This document shows, one piece after another, positions 1 through 6,206 of a stretch of DNA of 10,313 nt. Positions within the stretch are counted from its first letter, which is position 1; the number at the start of each line of letters is the position of its first letter. A program made the translations under genes and the position numbers. The stretch comes from Anaerolineales bacterium (GTDB taxonomy: Bacteria; Chloroflexota; Anaerolineae; Anaerolineales; DRMV01): the NCBI GenBank assembly GCA_026985785.1, contig JALSPT010000158.1, positions 1-10,313 of the forward strand, given 5' to 3'. Under the pieces are notes generated by a model that did no database searches, was not told the origin of the DNA, and saw only the letters and a program-made list of their open reading frames with translations.

Positions 1-2
1 AA

Positions 3-1292
3 GCGATTATTGCGCGCGATAAGCAGGTGCTCTCGCCCGTGGCCGGACGTGTGGCCCCCTTCGTGATGTCCCACGGCAAAGGCGCTGAGGTGTGGGATGT
101 GGACGGCTACCGCTACGTCGACCTGATCGCCGGGATTGCCGTCAATTCCACCGGCCACAGCCATCCCAAAGTGGTCAAGGCGATTCAGGAACAGGCTGAA
201 AAATTCCTCCACATTTCCGCCGACTATTACCACGAACTGTGGGTGCGCATCGGCGAGCGCCTGACCGGCATCGCGCCGTTCAAAGAGCCTGCGATGGCCT
301 TTTTTGCCAACTCCGGCGCCGAAAGCGTGGAAGCCGCCCTCAAAGCCGCGAAGTATTACACCAAGCGCAAGTTCTTCATCGCCTTCCTGAGCGCCTTCCA
401 CGGGCGCACGATGGGCGCGCTGGCTTTCACGGCCAGCAAATCGCACTATCGCGCCAATTACTTCCCGTGGATGCCCGGTGTGGTGCATGTGCCCTACCCA
501 GACCCTTACCATCCGGTGCTGATTTCCAAACCCGGCGAGGACTACGGCGAGACCGTGGTGCGCTACATCGAAGAGCAGGTGCTAAGCAAACTGCTGCCGC
601 CCGACGAGGTGGCGGGCATCATTGTGGAACCCATCCAGGGCGAAGGCGGCTATGTCGTGCCGCCGGATGGTTTCTTCCCCGCGCTGCGGAAACTGTGTGA
701 CAAGTACGGCATCCTGCTCATCGACGACGAAGTGCAGGCCGGCATGGGGCGCACCGGCAAGTGGTGGGCGATCGAGCACTGGGGCGTCGAGCCCGACATT
801 GTGTGTACCGCCAAAGGCATCGCTTCGGGTGTGCCGATGGGCGCGATCATTGCTCGCAAGCGCATTTTGGAAAACTGGCCTCCCGGCGCCCACGGCAACA
901 CCTACGGCGGCAACCCCCTGGCTGCGGCGGCGGCGCTGGCCACTATCGACGTGCTGGAAGAAGAAGGCCTCCACAACGCCGCCGAGATGGGCGCGTATGC
1001 TTTGCAGCGCCTGCAGGAAATGGCCGAAAGGCACCCCAACATCGGCCTGGTGCGTGGCAAGGGCTTGATGATCGGCGTGGAATTCGTGCGCGATCGCGAA
1101 AGCCGCGAATATTACCCCGAATTTCGCGACAAAGTCATCGACTACACCTTCCGCCTGGGCGCGCTGATGATGGGCTGCGGCAAGAGCACCGCTCGCCTTG
1201 CCCCGCCATTGGTCATCACCAAAGATTTGCTCGACGAAGGGCTGGCCATCTTCGAAGAGGCCATCCGCCGCACGGAAGCAGATTTGGGGTAA
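3..1292 (+). CDS. Class III PLP aminotransferase (acetylornithine/4-aminobutyrate family), 5' partial
   Basis: PLP-dependent fold-type I enzyme of the acetylornithine/ornithine/4-aminobutyrate aminotransferase group, cytosolic. The reading frame is open to the window edge. A GTG at 27 could be called as a start, but the residues before it (AIIARDKQ) continue the typical N-terminus of this family, so the true start lies upstream. Numbering from that GTG codon: the cofactor-phosphate motif NSGAE is at 95-99, the Asp that contacts the PLP ring nitrogen is in LIDDEVQAGMGRTG at 231-244, and the Schiff-base Lys is K263 in TAKGIASG. The C-terminal GCGKSTARLAPPL (383-395) is typical of the subfamily often annotated 'acetyl ornithine aminotransferase family protein'. 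The exact substrate cannot be read: ornithine, acetylornithine and 4-aminobutyrate transamination are all possible, and relatives include PLP racemases/epimerases. No arginine biosynthesis gene lies nearby. TAA stop at 1290-1292, followed by a hairpin. Confidence 0.93.
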   Translation, partial: AIIARDKQVLSPVAGRVAPFVMSHGKGAEVWDVDGYRYVDLIAGIAVNSTGHSHPKVVKAIQEQAEKFLHISADYYHELWVRIGERLTGIAPFKEPAMAFFANSGAESVEAALKAAKYYTKRKFFIAFLSAFHGRTMGALAFTASKSHYRANYFPWMPGVVHVPYPDPYHPVLISKPGEDYGETVVRYIEEQVLSKLLPPDEVAGIIVEPIQGEGGYVVPPDGFFPALRKLCDKYGILLIDDEVQAGMGRTGKWWAIEHWGVEPDIVCTAKGIASGVPMGAIIARKRILENWPPGAHGNTYGGNPLAAAAALATIDVLEEEGLHNAAEMGAYALQRLQEMAERHPNIGLVRGKGLMIGVEFVRDRESREYYPEFRDKVIDYTFRLGALMMGCGKSTARLAPPLVITKDLLDEGLAIFEEAIRRTEADLG

Positions 1293-1300
1293 AAAGTGCA

Positions 1301-1333
1301 GCGTGCCGGGCGTTCTCCTAAACCCCGGCACGC
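1301..1333 (+). terminator. Perfect 10-bp hairpin after the aminotransferase; possible terminator
   Basis: GCGTGCCGGG (1301-1310) pairs perfectly with CCCGGCACGC (1324-1333) around a 13-nt loop, starting 9 nt after the stop codon. On the + strand it is followed by CTCCCCC rather than a T-run, so it is not a textbook intrinsic terminator. On the - strand a T5 tract follows the stem after about 5 nt, but no gene converges from that side. It may stop or pause transcription, or protect the 3' end of the mRNA. Confidence 0.5.
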
Positions 1334-1344
1334 CTCCCCCAACC

Positions 1345-1376
1345 CCCAATACCCAATACCCAATACCCCCTCCCCC
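1345..1376. repeat. Three CCCAATA heptamers in a C-run-rich tract; G-quadruplex candidate on the - strand
   Basis: CCCAATA occurs three times in tandem at 1345-1351, 1352-1358 and 1359-1365, followed by C5 (1366-1370) and C5 (1372-1376). C5 also stands at 1336-1340, with another run at 1343-1347. On the complementary strand this gives successive G3-G5 runs separated by TATT or single-base loops, which fits the usual G-quadruplex pattern. It ends just 4 nt before the kinase start codon, in place of a Shine-Dalgarno sequence. Confidence 0.75.
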
Positions 1377-1379
1377 TCC

Positions 1380-2930
1380 ATGCTCCCCGACTTCCGCATC
1401 TACCAGCGCGACTCCCTGCTGGAAATCACCCGTGCCCTCACCCAGGAACTCGACCTGGATAAACTCCTGGCGCAAATTCTGCGCTTTGCGGTCGAGATGC
1501 TGGCCGGGCAGGCGGGGCTGATCGCCCTGCGGGATGACACCCGCGGCTGGGCGGTGGCCGCCGCGCATGGCATCCCGGCCGCCTTTCTGCGGCACGTCGA
1601 ATCGTTGCTGGAAGACGTCCCCCTGCACGACGACGCCGCCCGCCATGAACTGCCCGAGGTCTACCGCCGCCTGGAGGCGTTGACCCGCGCCGCCAGTTTG
1701 GGGCTGCTGAGCAGTGTAGGGCTGCCCCTGGTTTTCCACGAACAGGTCATCGGCGTGATTTTCATCTTTCGCAGTTACGCCGGGGTGTTTTCGCCCAACG
1801 ACCGCCTGCTGCTGCAAAGTTTTGCCGACCAGGCGGCTATCGCGGTGCGCAACGCCCAACTCTACCAGCAAGTGCGGCGTGAAAAGCGCCGCCTCGACGC
1901 CTTACTCGATGCTGTGGCCGATGGGATGCTCATCCTCACCGCCGACCACACCATCGAGCGCTGCAATCCGGCCTTCGCCCGCATGTACGGGCAACCACGC
2001 GAGGCCATTCGCGGTCGCAGGCATGAGGAAATCATCCGCTGGGCAAAAATAGAGCAGGGACTGCCGCTGGAGACCGCCGAGGCGGGCGGCTGGCCCCTTA
2101 CCCCCCGTGCCACCCTTTACGTTCAGGGCGATCTCCTCCGTCCCAACGACCAGCCGCCGCTGCCCATTGGCATCACCTATGCTCCTCTGACTGCTCAGGA
2201 TGGCACCCTGCTCAACATCATCGCCACCGTGCGTGATATTACCCACTTCCGCGAAGCCGACGAACTCAAATCCACCTTCATTTCCATCATCAGCCATGAA
2301 CTCAAGACCCCCATTGCCCTGATCAAAGGCTATGTCAGTACCCTGCGACGGGAAGACGCTCGCTGGGATGAGCGCATCGTGCAGGAAAGTTTGGCCGTCA
2401 TTGAAGAAGAAACCGACCGCCTGGCGCAACTGGTGGAAAGCCTGCTGGAAGCCTCGCGCTTACAGGCGGGTGCGGTGGAACTGCACAAAGCCGAAGTCTC
2501 GCTCTATCACCTTGTCCAACGCCTCATCCGGCGGATGGCCGTCTCCGACCCCCGCCATACGTATCACAACCGCCTGCCGCCCGATTTCCCGCCGGTGGAA
2601 GCCGACGAACAACGCTTGGAGCAGGTGCTCTCCAACCTGCTTTCCAACGCCGCCAAATATTCGCCGGAAGGGACAAACATCTGGGTAGATGGCATCGTGC
2701 GCGCCGACCGGGTGGCGATTTGCGTGCAGGATGAAGGCCCCGGCATCGCCCCCGAAGATCTGCCCCATGTGTTCGACCGCTTCTACCGGGCGAGGGAAGC
2801 CGTGCGCCACACCAAAGGTGCCGGTCTGGGGCTTTACCTTGCCCGCGCGATTGTGGAAGCCCACGGCGGGCGGATGTGGATCGACCCCGCCGAGCGCGGC
2901 GCGCGGGTGTGCTTTTCCTTGCCCCGCTGA
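1380..2930 (+). CDS. Soluble sensor histidine kinase (GAF-PAS-HisKA-HATPase_c), orphan
   Basis: 516-residue histidine kinase that should autophosphorylate on His and pass the phosphate to an unidentified response regulator. There is no signal peptide or membrane segment, so it senses in the cytosol. Domains: GAF about 14-162, short linker helix, PAS about 172-290, HisKA with the H-box FISIISHELKTP (phosphoacceptor H306), then the ATPase domain with N-box QVLSNLLSNAAKYS (415-428), G1 box DEGPGIAPEDL (451-461), F-box FDRFYRA (465-471) and G2 box KGAGLGLYLA (479-488). All catalytic motifs look intact. The ATG at 1380 was chosen because the frame upstream runs through a hairpin and a C-rich repeat that encode low-complexity Pro/Asn residues. 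No Shine-Dalgarno precedes it, so the start is the least certain point. No response regulator lies in the window; the CpXC gene follows 53 nt later. The ligand of the GAF or PAS domain is unknown. Confidence 0.92.
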   Translation: MLPDFRIYQRDSLLEITRALTQELDLDKLLAQILRFAVEMLAGQAGLIALRDDTRGWAVAAAHGIPAAFLRHVESLLEDVPLHDDAARHELPEVYRRLEALTRAASLGLLSSVGLPLVFHEQVIGVIFIFRSYAGVFSPNDRLLLQSFADQAAIAVRNAQLYQQVRREKRRLDALLDAVADGMLILTADHTIERCNPAFARMYGQPREAIRGRRHEEIIRWAKIEQGLPLETAEAGGWPLTPRATLYVQGDLLRPNDQPPLPIGITYAPLTAQDGTLLNIIATVRDITHFREADELKSTFISIISHELKTPIALIKGYVSTLRREDARWDERIVQESLAVIEEETDRLAQLVESLLEASRLQAGAVELHKAEVSLYHLVQRLIRRMAVSDPRHTYHNRLPPDFPPVEADEQRLEQVLSNLLSNAAKYSPEGTNIWVDGIVRADRVAICVQDEGPGIAPEDLPHVFDRFYRAREAVRHTKGAGLGLYLARAIVEAHGGRMWIDPAERGARVCFSLPR

Positions 2931-2972
2931 ACCCGCCCTTCCTTACTTGACGCTTCGACATTCCAGCATCCC

Positions 2973-2977
2973 GAGGA
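2973..2977 (+). promoter_or_regulatory. Ribosome binding site of the CpXC gene
   Basis: GAGGA, 6 nt before the ATG at 2984. It fixes the start and leaves a 53-nt gap after the kinase. I see no convincing promoter in that gap, so co-transcription with the kinase is plausible. Confidence 0.6.
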
Positions 2978-2983
2978 TTTCCT

Positions 2984-4336
2984 ATGCCCAAGACAACTGT
3001 TCCCTGCCCTCAATGCGGCCAAATGGTGACCGCCGACATCCGTCAGGTGTTCGACCTGGCCGAAGACCCCCAGGCCAAGCAAACGCTGCTTTCCGGCGCT
3101 TTCAACATTATCCAATGCCCCTACTGCGGCTTTCAGGGGCGCGCCGAAACGCCCATCGTGTACCACGACCCGGAGAAAGAACTCCTGCTCACTTACTATC
3201 CGCCGCAATTGGGGCGCAATCGCGATGAGCAAGAGCGCGCCTTGGGGCGGTTGCTCAACCAGATCATCAACCGCCTACCGCCGGAAAAGCGCAAGGCTTA
3301 CCTGCTCCAGCCTCAGACCATGCTCACCTTCCAGGGGCTGGTCGAGCGCATTCTGGAAGCCGACGGCATCACCAAAGAGATGCTGAAAGCCCAGGAAGAC
3401 CGCATTCGCCTCATCGAGCGCCTGATGACGGCTTCCGGCGACGACGTCCGCAAGGCCATTTTAGAACAGGAAAAGGCGCTGGTGGATGCCGACTTCTTTG
3501 CCCTCTTGCAGCAACTCATCGAAGCAGCGGCCGTGGGCGGCGACCGGCGGAGCGCCGAGGCGCTGCTGGCGGTGCATCGCGCCGCGGTGGACCACACCGA
3601 GTTTGGGCAGCAACTCAAAGCGCAGGAGGATGCCCTGCGCGCCGCCGAAGACGCCCTCCGCCAACTCGGCAGCCGTCCCACCCTGGACCAGGTGGTGGAT
3701 GCTTTCGTGCGGGCTGCCGATGACGACCTGCAACTGCGCGCCCTGGTGAGCGCCCTGCGCCCGGTGATGGATTACACCTTCTTCCAGCGGCTCAGCGAAC
3801 GCATCGACGCTGCCGCAGGGGAGGAAAAAGCCCGCCTGGAGCGCCTGCGAGAGCGCCTGCTGGAACTCGGCCAGGAAGTGGACAAACTGGTGAACGATGC
3901 CATCCAGGCGCGCCGCCAGACGGTGGAAAAGGTGCTCCAGGCCGATGATGTCGAACAGGCGCTGCGCGAGGCCGCGCCCCAGATCGACGAACTCTTCCTC
4001 CAGGTGCTGGAAGAGGCGCTCCAGGAAGCCCGCCAAAAGGGCGACCTGGAACGCAGCGCCCGCATCAACCAGGTGTTGGAAACGCTGGATAGACTGTTTG
4101 CCCCGCCGCCCGAGGTGGCTTTGGTGCAGAAACTGTTGGAGGCACCCGACGCCGAGGCGCGCCGCAAGTTGCTCGACGAAAACCGGAAACTGGTCAACGA
4201 AATCCTGCTCCAGCAAATGGCCGCTCTGGTAGGCCAGTTGCAGCAGCAAGGTGCCCCGGCGGACGTCGTCCAGCGCGCCCATCAAATTTATCAGGAGGTC
4301 ATGCGCTACTATATGAGCCATCAGGTGCATTTGTAG
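2984..4336 (+). CDS. CpXC-domain protein with long alpha-helical C-terminal extension
   Basis: 450-residue protein of unknown function. The N-terminus (about 5-125) matches the CpXC family: two CPxC knuckles, CPQC (C8, C11) and CPYC (C45, C48), likely to bind one zinc, followed by the conserved stretch with IVYHDPEKELLLTYYPP (58-74) and a helical part ending near LVERIL (119-124). The remaining 325 residues are rich in Glu, Ala, Leu, Gln and Arg with almost no Gly or Pro. They read as long helices with coiled-coil character, for example 136-230 and 270-370. No enzyme motif, signal peptide or membrane segment is visible. It follows the histidine kinase closely and is separated from tdh by a promoter, so a link with the kinase is possible but only inferred. 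The family has no established biochemical role that I can name. Start supported by GAGGA at 2973-2977. Confidence 0.85.
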   Translation: MPKTTVPCPQCGQMVTADIRQVFDLAEDPQAKQTLLSGAFNIIQCPYCGFQGRAETPIVYHDPEKELLLTYYPPQLGRNRDEQERALGRLLNQIINRLPPEKRKAYLLQPQTMLTFQGLVERILEADGITKEMLKAQEDRIRLIERLMTASGDDVRKAILEQEKALVDADFFALLQQLIEAAAVGGDRRSAEALLAVHRAAVDHTEFGQQLKAQEDALRAAEDALRQLGSRPTLDQVVDAFVRAADDDLQLRALVSALRPVMDYTFFQRLSERIDAAAGEEKARLERLRERLLELGQEVDKLVNDAIQARRQTVEKVLQADDVEQALREAAPQIDELFLQVLEEALQEARQKGDLERSARINQVLETLDRLFAPPPEVALVQKLLEAPDAEARRKLLDENRKLVNEILLQQMAALVGQLQQQGAPADVVQRAHQIYQEVMRYYMSHQVHL

Positions 4337-4352
4337 CCCTACCTTGTGCCGG

Positions 4353-4361
4353 TGCTATAAT
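4353..4361 (+). promoter_or_regulatory. Extended -10 promoter (TGC-TATAAT) for the tdh unit
   Basis: A perfect TATAAT at 4356-4361 preceded by TGC (4353-4355) makes a consensus extended -10 element. A partial -35, TTGTAG, sits at 4331-4336 with a long 19-bp spacer; extended -10 promoters tolerate a weak -35. Transcription would start near 4368-4370, giving a leader of about 33 nt before the tdh start. It lies in the 65-bp gap after the CpXC gene and separates the tdh unit from the genes before it. Confidence 0.75.
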
Positions 4362-4390
4362 ACTCGCGCTCGCCTATCCTGCATTTTTTC

Positions 4391-4395
4391 GGGAG
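4391..4395 (+). promoter_or_regulatory. Ribosome binding site of tdh, inside a small inverted repeat
   Basis: GGGAG, 6 nt before the ATG at 4402. GGGA (4391-4394) can pair with TCCC (4398-4401) immediately before the start codon across a 3-nt loop. This is a weak stem that might slightly mask the site. Confidence 0.6.
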
Positions 4396-4401
4396 TTTCC
4401 C

Positions 4402-5442
4402 ATGCCTGAAACGATGAAAGCCGTGATCAAAGCGGAGGCGGCGCCCGGCCTAACCCTGACCGAACGCCCCATCCCCACCATCGGGCCGCACGATGTGCTC
4501 GTCAAGGTGAAGGCCGCCTCGATTTGTGGCACCGACTTGCACATCTACCATTGGGACCCCTGGGCTGCCGACCGCATCCACCCGCCGGTCATCACCGGCC
4601 ACGAGGTGTGCGGCGAAATCGTCGACGCTGGCCGCGAGGTCACTCGGGTCAAAGTCGGCGATTTCGTTTCTTTGGAATCGCACGTCATCTGCAACCAGTG
4701 CCGTTTTTGCATGACCGGCAACGGCCATCTGTGCGAAAACACCCAACTCATCGGTGTGGACCGTGACGGCGGCTTTGCCGAGTACATTGCCATCCCGGCG
4801 CAAAATGCCTGGCCCAATCCCCCCGACCTGCCGCTGGAAATTGCCGTGCTGATGGAAAACTTCGGCAACGCCGTCCACACCGCGTTTGCCGCCGACGTGC
4901 GCGCCAAGAAAGTGCTCATCACCGGCTGCGGGCCGGTGGGGCTGATGACGATTGCGGTAGTCAAAGCCATCGGCGCGCGTGCCGTGTTCGCCACCGACAT
5001 CAGCGAATACCGTCTGGACTTTGCCCGTCGCATGGGCGCCGACGAGGTGTTCAACGCCCGCACCCAGGCCGTGGCCGAAGAGATTTTGGCGCTCACCCAC
5101 GGCGAAGGCGTCGATGTCTGGCTGGAGATGTCGGGTGCCGAAAGCGCCATCGACCAGGGCTTTCGCGCCCTCAAGCCCGGCGGCGAGGTGGCCGTGCTCG
5201 GCGTGGCCGGTCGTCCGATTCGCCTGGACTGGGATCACCATGTGGTTTTCAAGGGCGTGACCCTGCGGGGTATTACTGGCCGCCGCCTGTGGGAAACCTG
5301 GTATCAGGCGCGCGGGCTGGTGTTTTCCGGCACGGTGGACTTGAGCCAAATGGTGACCCATCGTTACCGCCTGGAAGACTTTGAACAGGCCTTTGCCACG
5401 ATGGAATCCGGCGAATCGGGCAAGGTGATGCTGGTGCCATGA
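4402..5442 (+). CDS. tdh: L-threonine 3-dehydrogenase (zinc-dependent, MDR family)
   Basis: Oxidises L-threonine to 2-amino-3-ketobutyrate with NAD+, in the cytosol. The product is normally cleaved by Kbl (not in this window) to glycine and acetyl-CoA. The 346-residue length fits the family (about 340). Visible features: catalytic zinc ligands C42, H67 and E68 in the GHEVCGE motif; four structural-zinc cysteines C97, C100, C103 and C111; the nucleotide-binding GCGPVG at 175-180; an acidic D199 at the end of the second strand, which favours NAD+ over NADP+; and GITGRRLWETWYQ (290-302), characteristic of threonine dehydrogenases rather than other medium-chain dehydrogenases. First gene after a strong extended -10 promoter; its TGA overlaps the next ATG by four bases (ATGA), which suggests translational coupling to a lipoprotein gene. 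Sorbitol or butanediol dehydrogenase are the alternatives but fit less well. Confidence 0.94.
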   Translation: MPETMKAVIKAEAAPGLTLTERPIPTIGPHDVLVKVKAASICGTDLHIYHWDPWAADRIHPPVITGHEVCGEIVDAGREVTRVKVGDFVSLESHVICNQCRFCMTGNGHLCENTQLIGVDRDGGFAEYIAIPAQNAWPNPPDLPLEIAVLMENFGNAVHTAFAADVRAKKVLITGCGPVGLMTIAVVKAIGARAVFATDISEYRLDFARRMGADEVFNARTQAVAEEILALTHGEGVDVWLEMSGAESAIDQGFRALKPGGEVAVLGVAGRPIRLDWDHHVVFKGVTLRGITGRRLWETWYQARGLVFSGTVDLSQMVTHRYRLEDFEQAFATMESGESGKVMLVP

Positions 5443-6206
5443 AGCGGCTGGCTTGGGGCATGTTGTTGCTGGGGCTGTTGCTGGCGGGTTGCCTGCCTGC
5501 CCCCCCACCCCCTGCGCTGCCCACGGCGACAACGACCTTCACCCCCGTTGCGACGCCCACCGTGCAGTGGTTCCCGCCCACCAGCACCCCGACCCCCTTG
5601 CCGCCCACCCTGGCCCCAACCCCCACGCCCAACCTGCAGGCCGACGTCGGGGCATCGTTGCTCACCGCGCCTTTCGCCTCGGCGGCGCACTGGCGTTCCC
5701 CCACCGGCTACGCCGGGCGCTTCGGGGTGGCCGATGGGGTGCTTTCCCTCACCGTCACCCGCCGGCGGGGGGTGATGCTGGCCTTGTGGCGTGAGCCGCT
5801 GGCCGCCGACCTCTACCTGACCGTGCAGGCCGAGCCGCAGGTCTGTCGCGGAGGCGATGCCTATGGCGTGGTGGTGCGCGCTACGGCCAACGGAGGGCGC
5901 TATTACCGCTTTGGGCTGACCTGCGAAGGGCAGGCTTTCGTCGAATCGGTGGAAGGCGGCCTGCCCATCCCCCAGGCAACGCCCCAGCCGGGCGGTGTGC
6001 CCGCTGGCGCACCCGTGCGCAGCGTGCTCAGCGTGCGGGCCGCGGGAAAGCGGCTCTATTTTGCCGTCAATGGCGCGGTGCTCTTTGCCGTCGACGACCC
6101 TTACCCGCGCTACGGACGGGATTACATCGGCCTTTTCGCTCGCGCCGCGGGCGAAGAGGGTGTCATTGTGGCCTTCCGCCGCCTGGAGGCCTACCGCCTG
6201 CCATGA
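5439..6206 (+). CDS. Lipoprotein with Thr/Pro-rich linker and ConA/LamG-like beta-sandwich domain
   Basis: 255-residue surface lipoprotein of unknown specific function. The signal peptide carries K2-R3, a Leu-rich core and the lipobox LAGC (15-18), so C18 should be lipidated and the protein anchored outside the membrane. Residues 19-66 form a Pro/Thr/Ala linker, then about 70-255 form a beta-rich domain with the pattern of Laminin-G/ConA-like folds: a conserved DAYGVVVRA (140-148), YYRFGLTCEG (155-164), LYFAVNGAVLFAVDD (206-220), YIGLFAR (229-235) and a closing VIVAFRRLEAY. C136 and C162 could form a disulfide. Such domains commonly bind polysaccharide or serve as non-catalytic modules; no catalytic residues stand out. 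It starts inside tdh (ATGA overlap) with only a weak AAGGTG 11 nt upstream, and overlaps the next gene the same way, so all three are likely made from one mRNA. Confidence 0.85.
   Translation: MKRLAWGMLLLGLLLAGCLPAPPPPALPTATTTFTPVATPTVQWFPPTSTPTPLPPTLAPTPTPNLQADVGASLLTAPFASAAHWRSPTGYAGRFGVADGVLSLTVTRRRGVMLALWREPLAADLYLTVQAEPQVCRGGDAYGVVVRATANGGRYYRFGLTCEGQAFVESVEGGLPIPQATPQPGGVPAGAPVRSVLSVRAAGKRLYFAVNGAVLFAVDDPYPRYGRDYIGLFARAAGEEGVIVAFRRLEAYRLP

Noticed and set aside
1345..1365. CCCAATA units as a CRISPR or phage attachment site
   Set aside because: The units are 7 bp with no spacers, no cas genes and no integrase nearby; it is a simple tandem repeat.
1296..1379. Upstream extension of the kinase to a GTG at 1296
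   Set aside because: The added 28 residues would be encoded by a hairpin and a C-rich heptamer tract and are low-complexity; the GAF domain begins shortly after the ATG at 1380.
582..1871. 429-codon open frame on the - strand across the aminotransferase-kinase junction
   Set aside because: It lies antisense to two clearly recognised genes, its translation is low in structure and His/Gln/Gly-rich with no known motif, and long antisense frames are expected in GC-rich coding DNA.
3461..4330. 289-codon open frame on the - strand within the CpXC gene
   Set aside because: It is the mirror of a Glu/Leu/Ala/Arg-rich helical gene; the sense frame has a ribosome binding site and a recognised domain, the antisense one has neither.
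4450..5532. 360-codon open frame on the - strand over tdh
   Set aside because: It is antisense to an unmistakable threonine dehydrogenase with all zinc ligands; its own product shows no recognisable family.
5493..5640. C-rich repetitive DNA in the lipoprotein, considered as a regulatory repeat
   Set aside because: It is explained by codons for the Pro/Thr linker of the lipoprotein; the same applies to 6300-6430 in the next gene.
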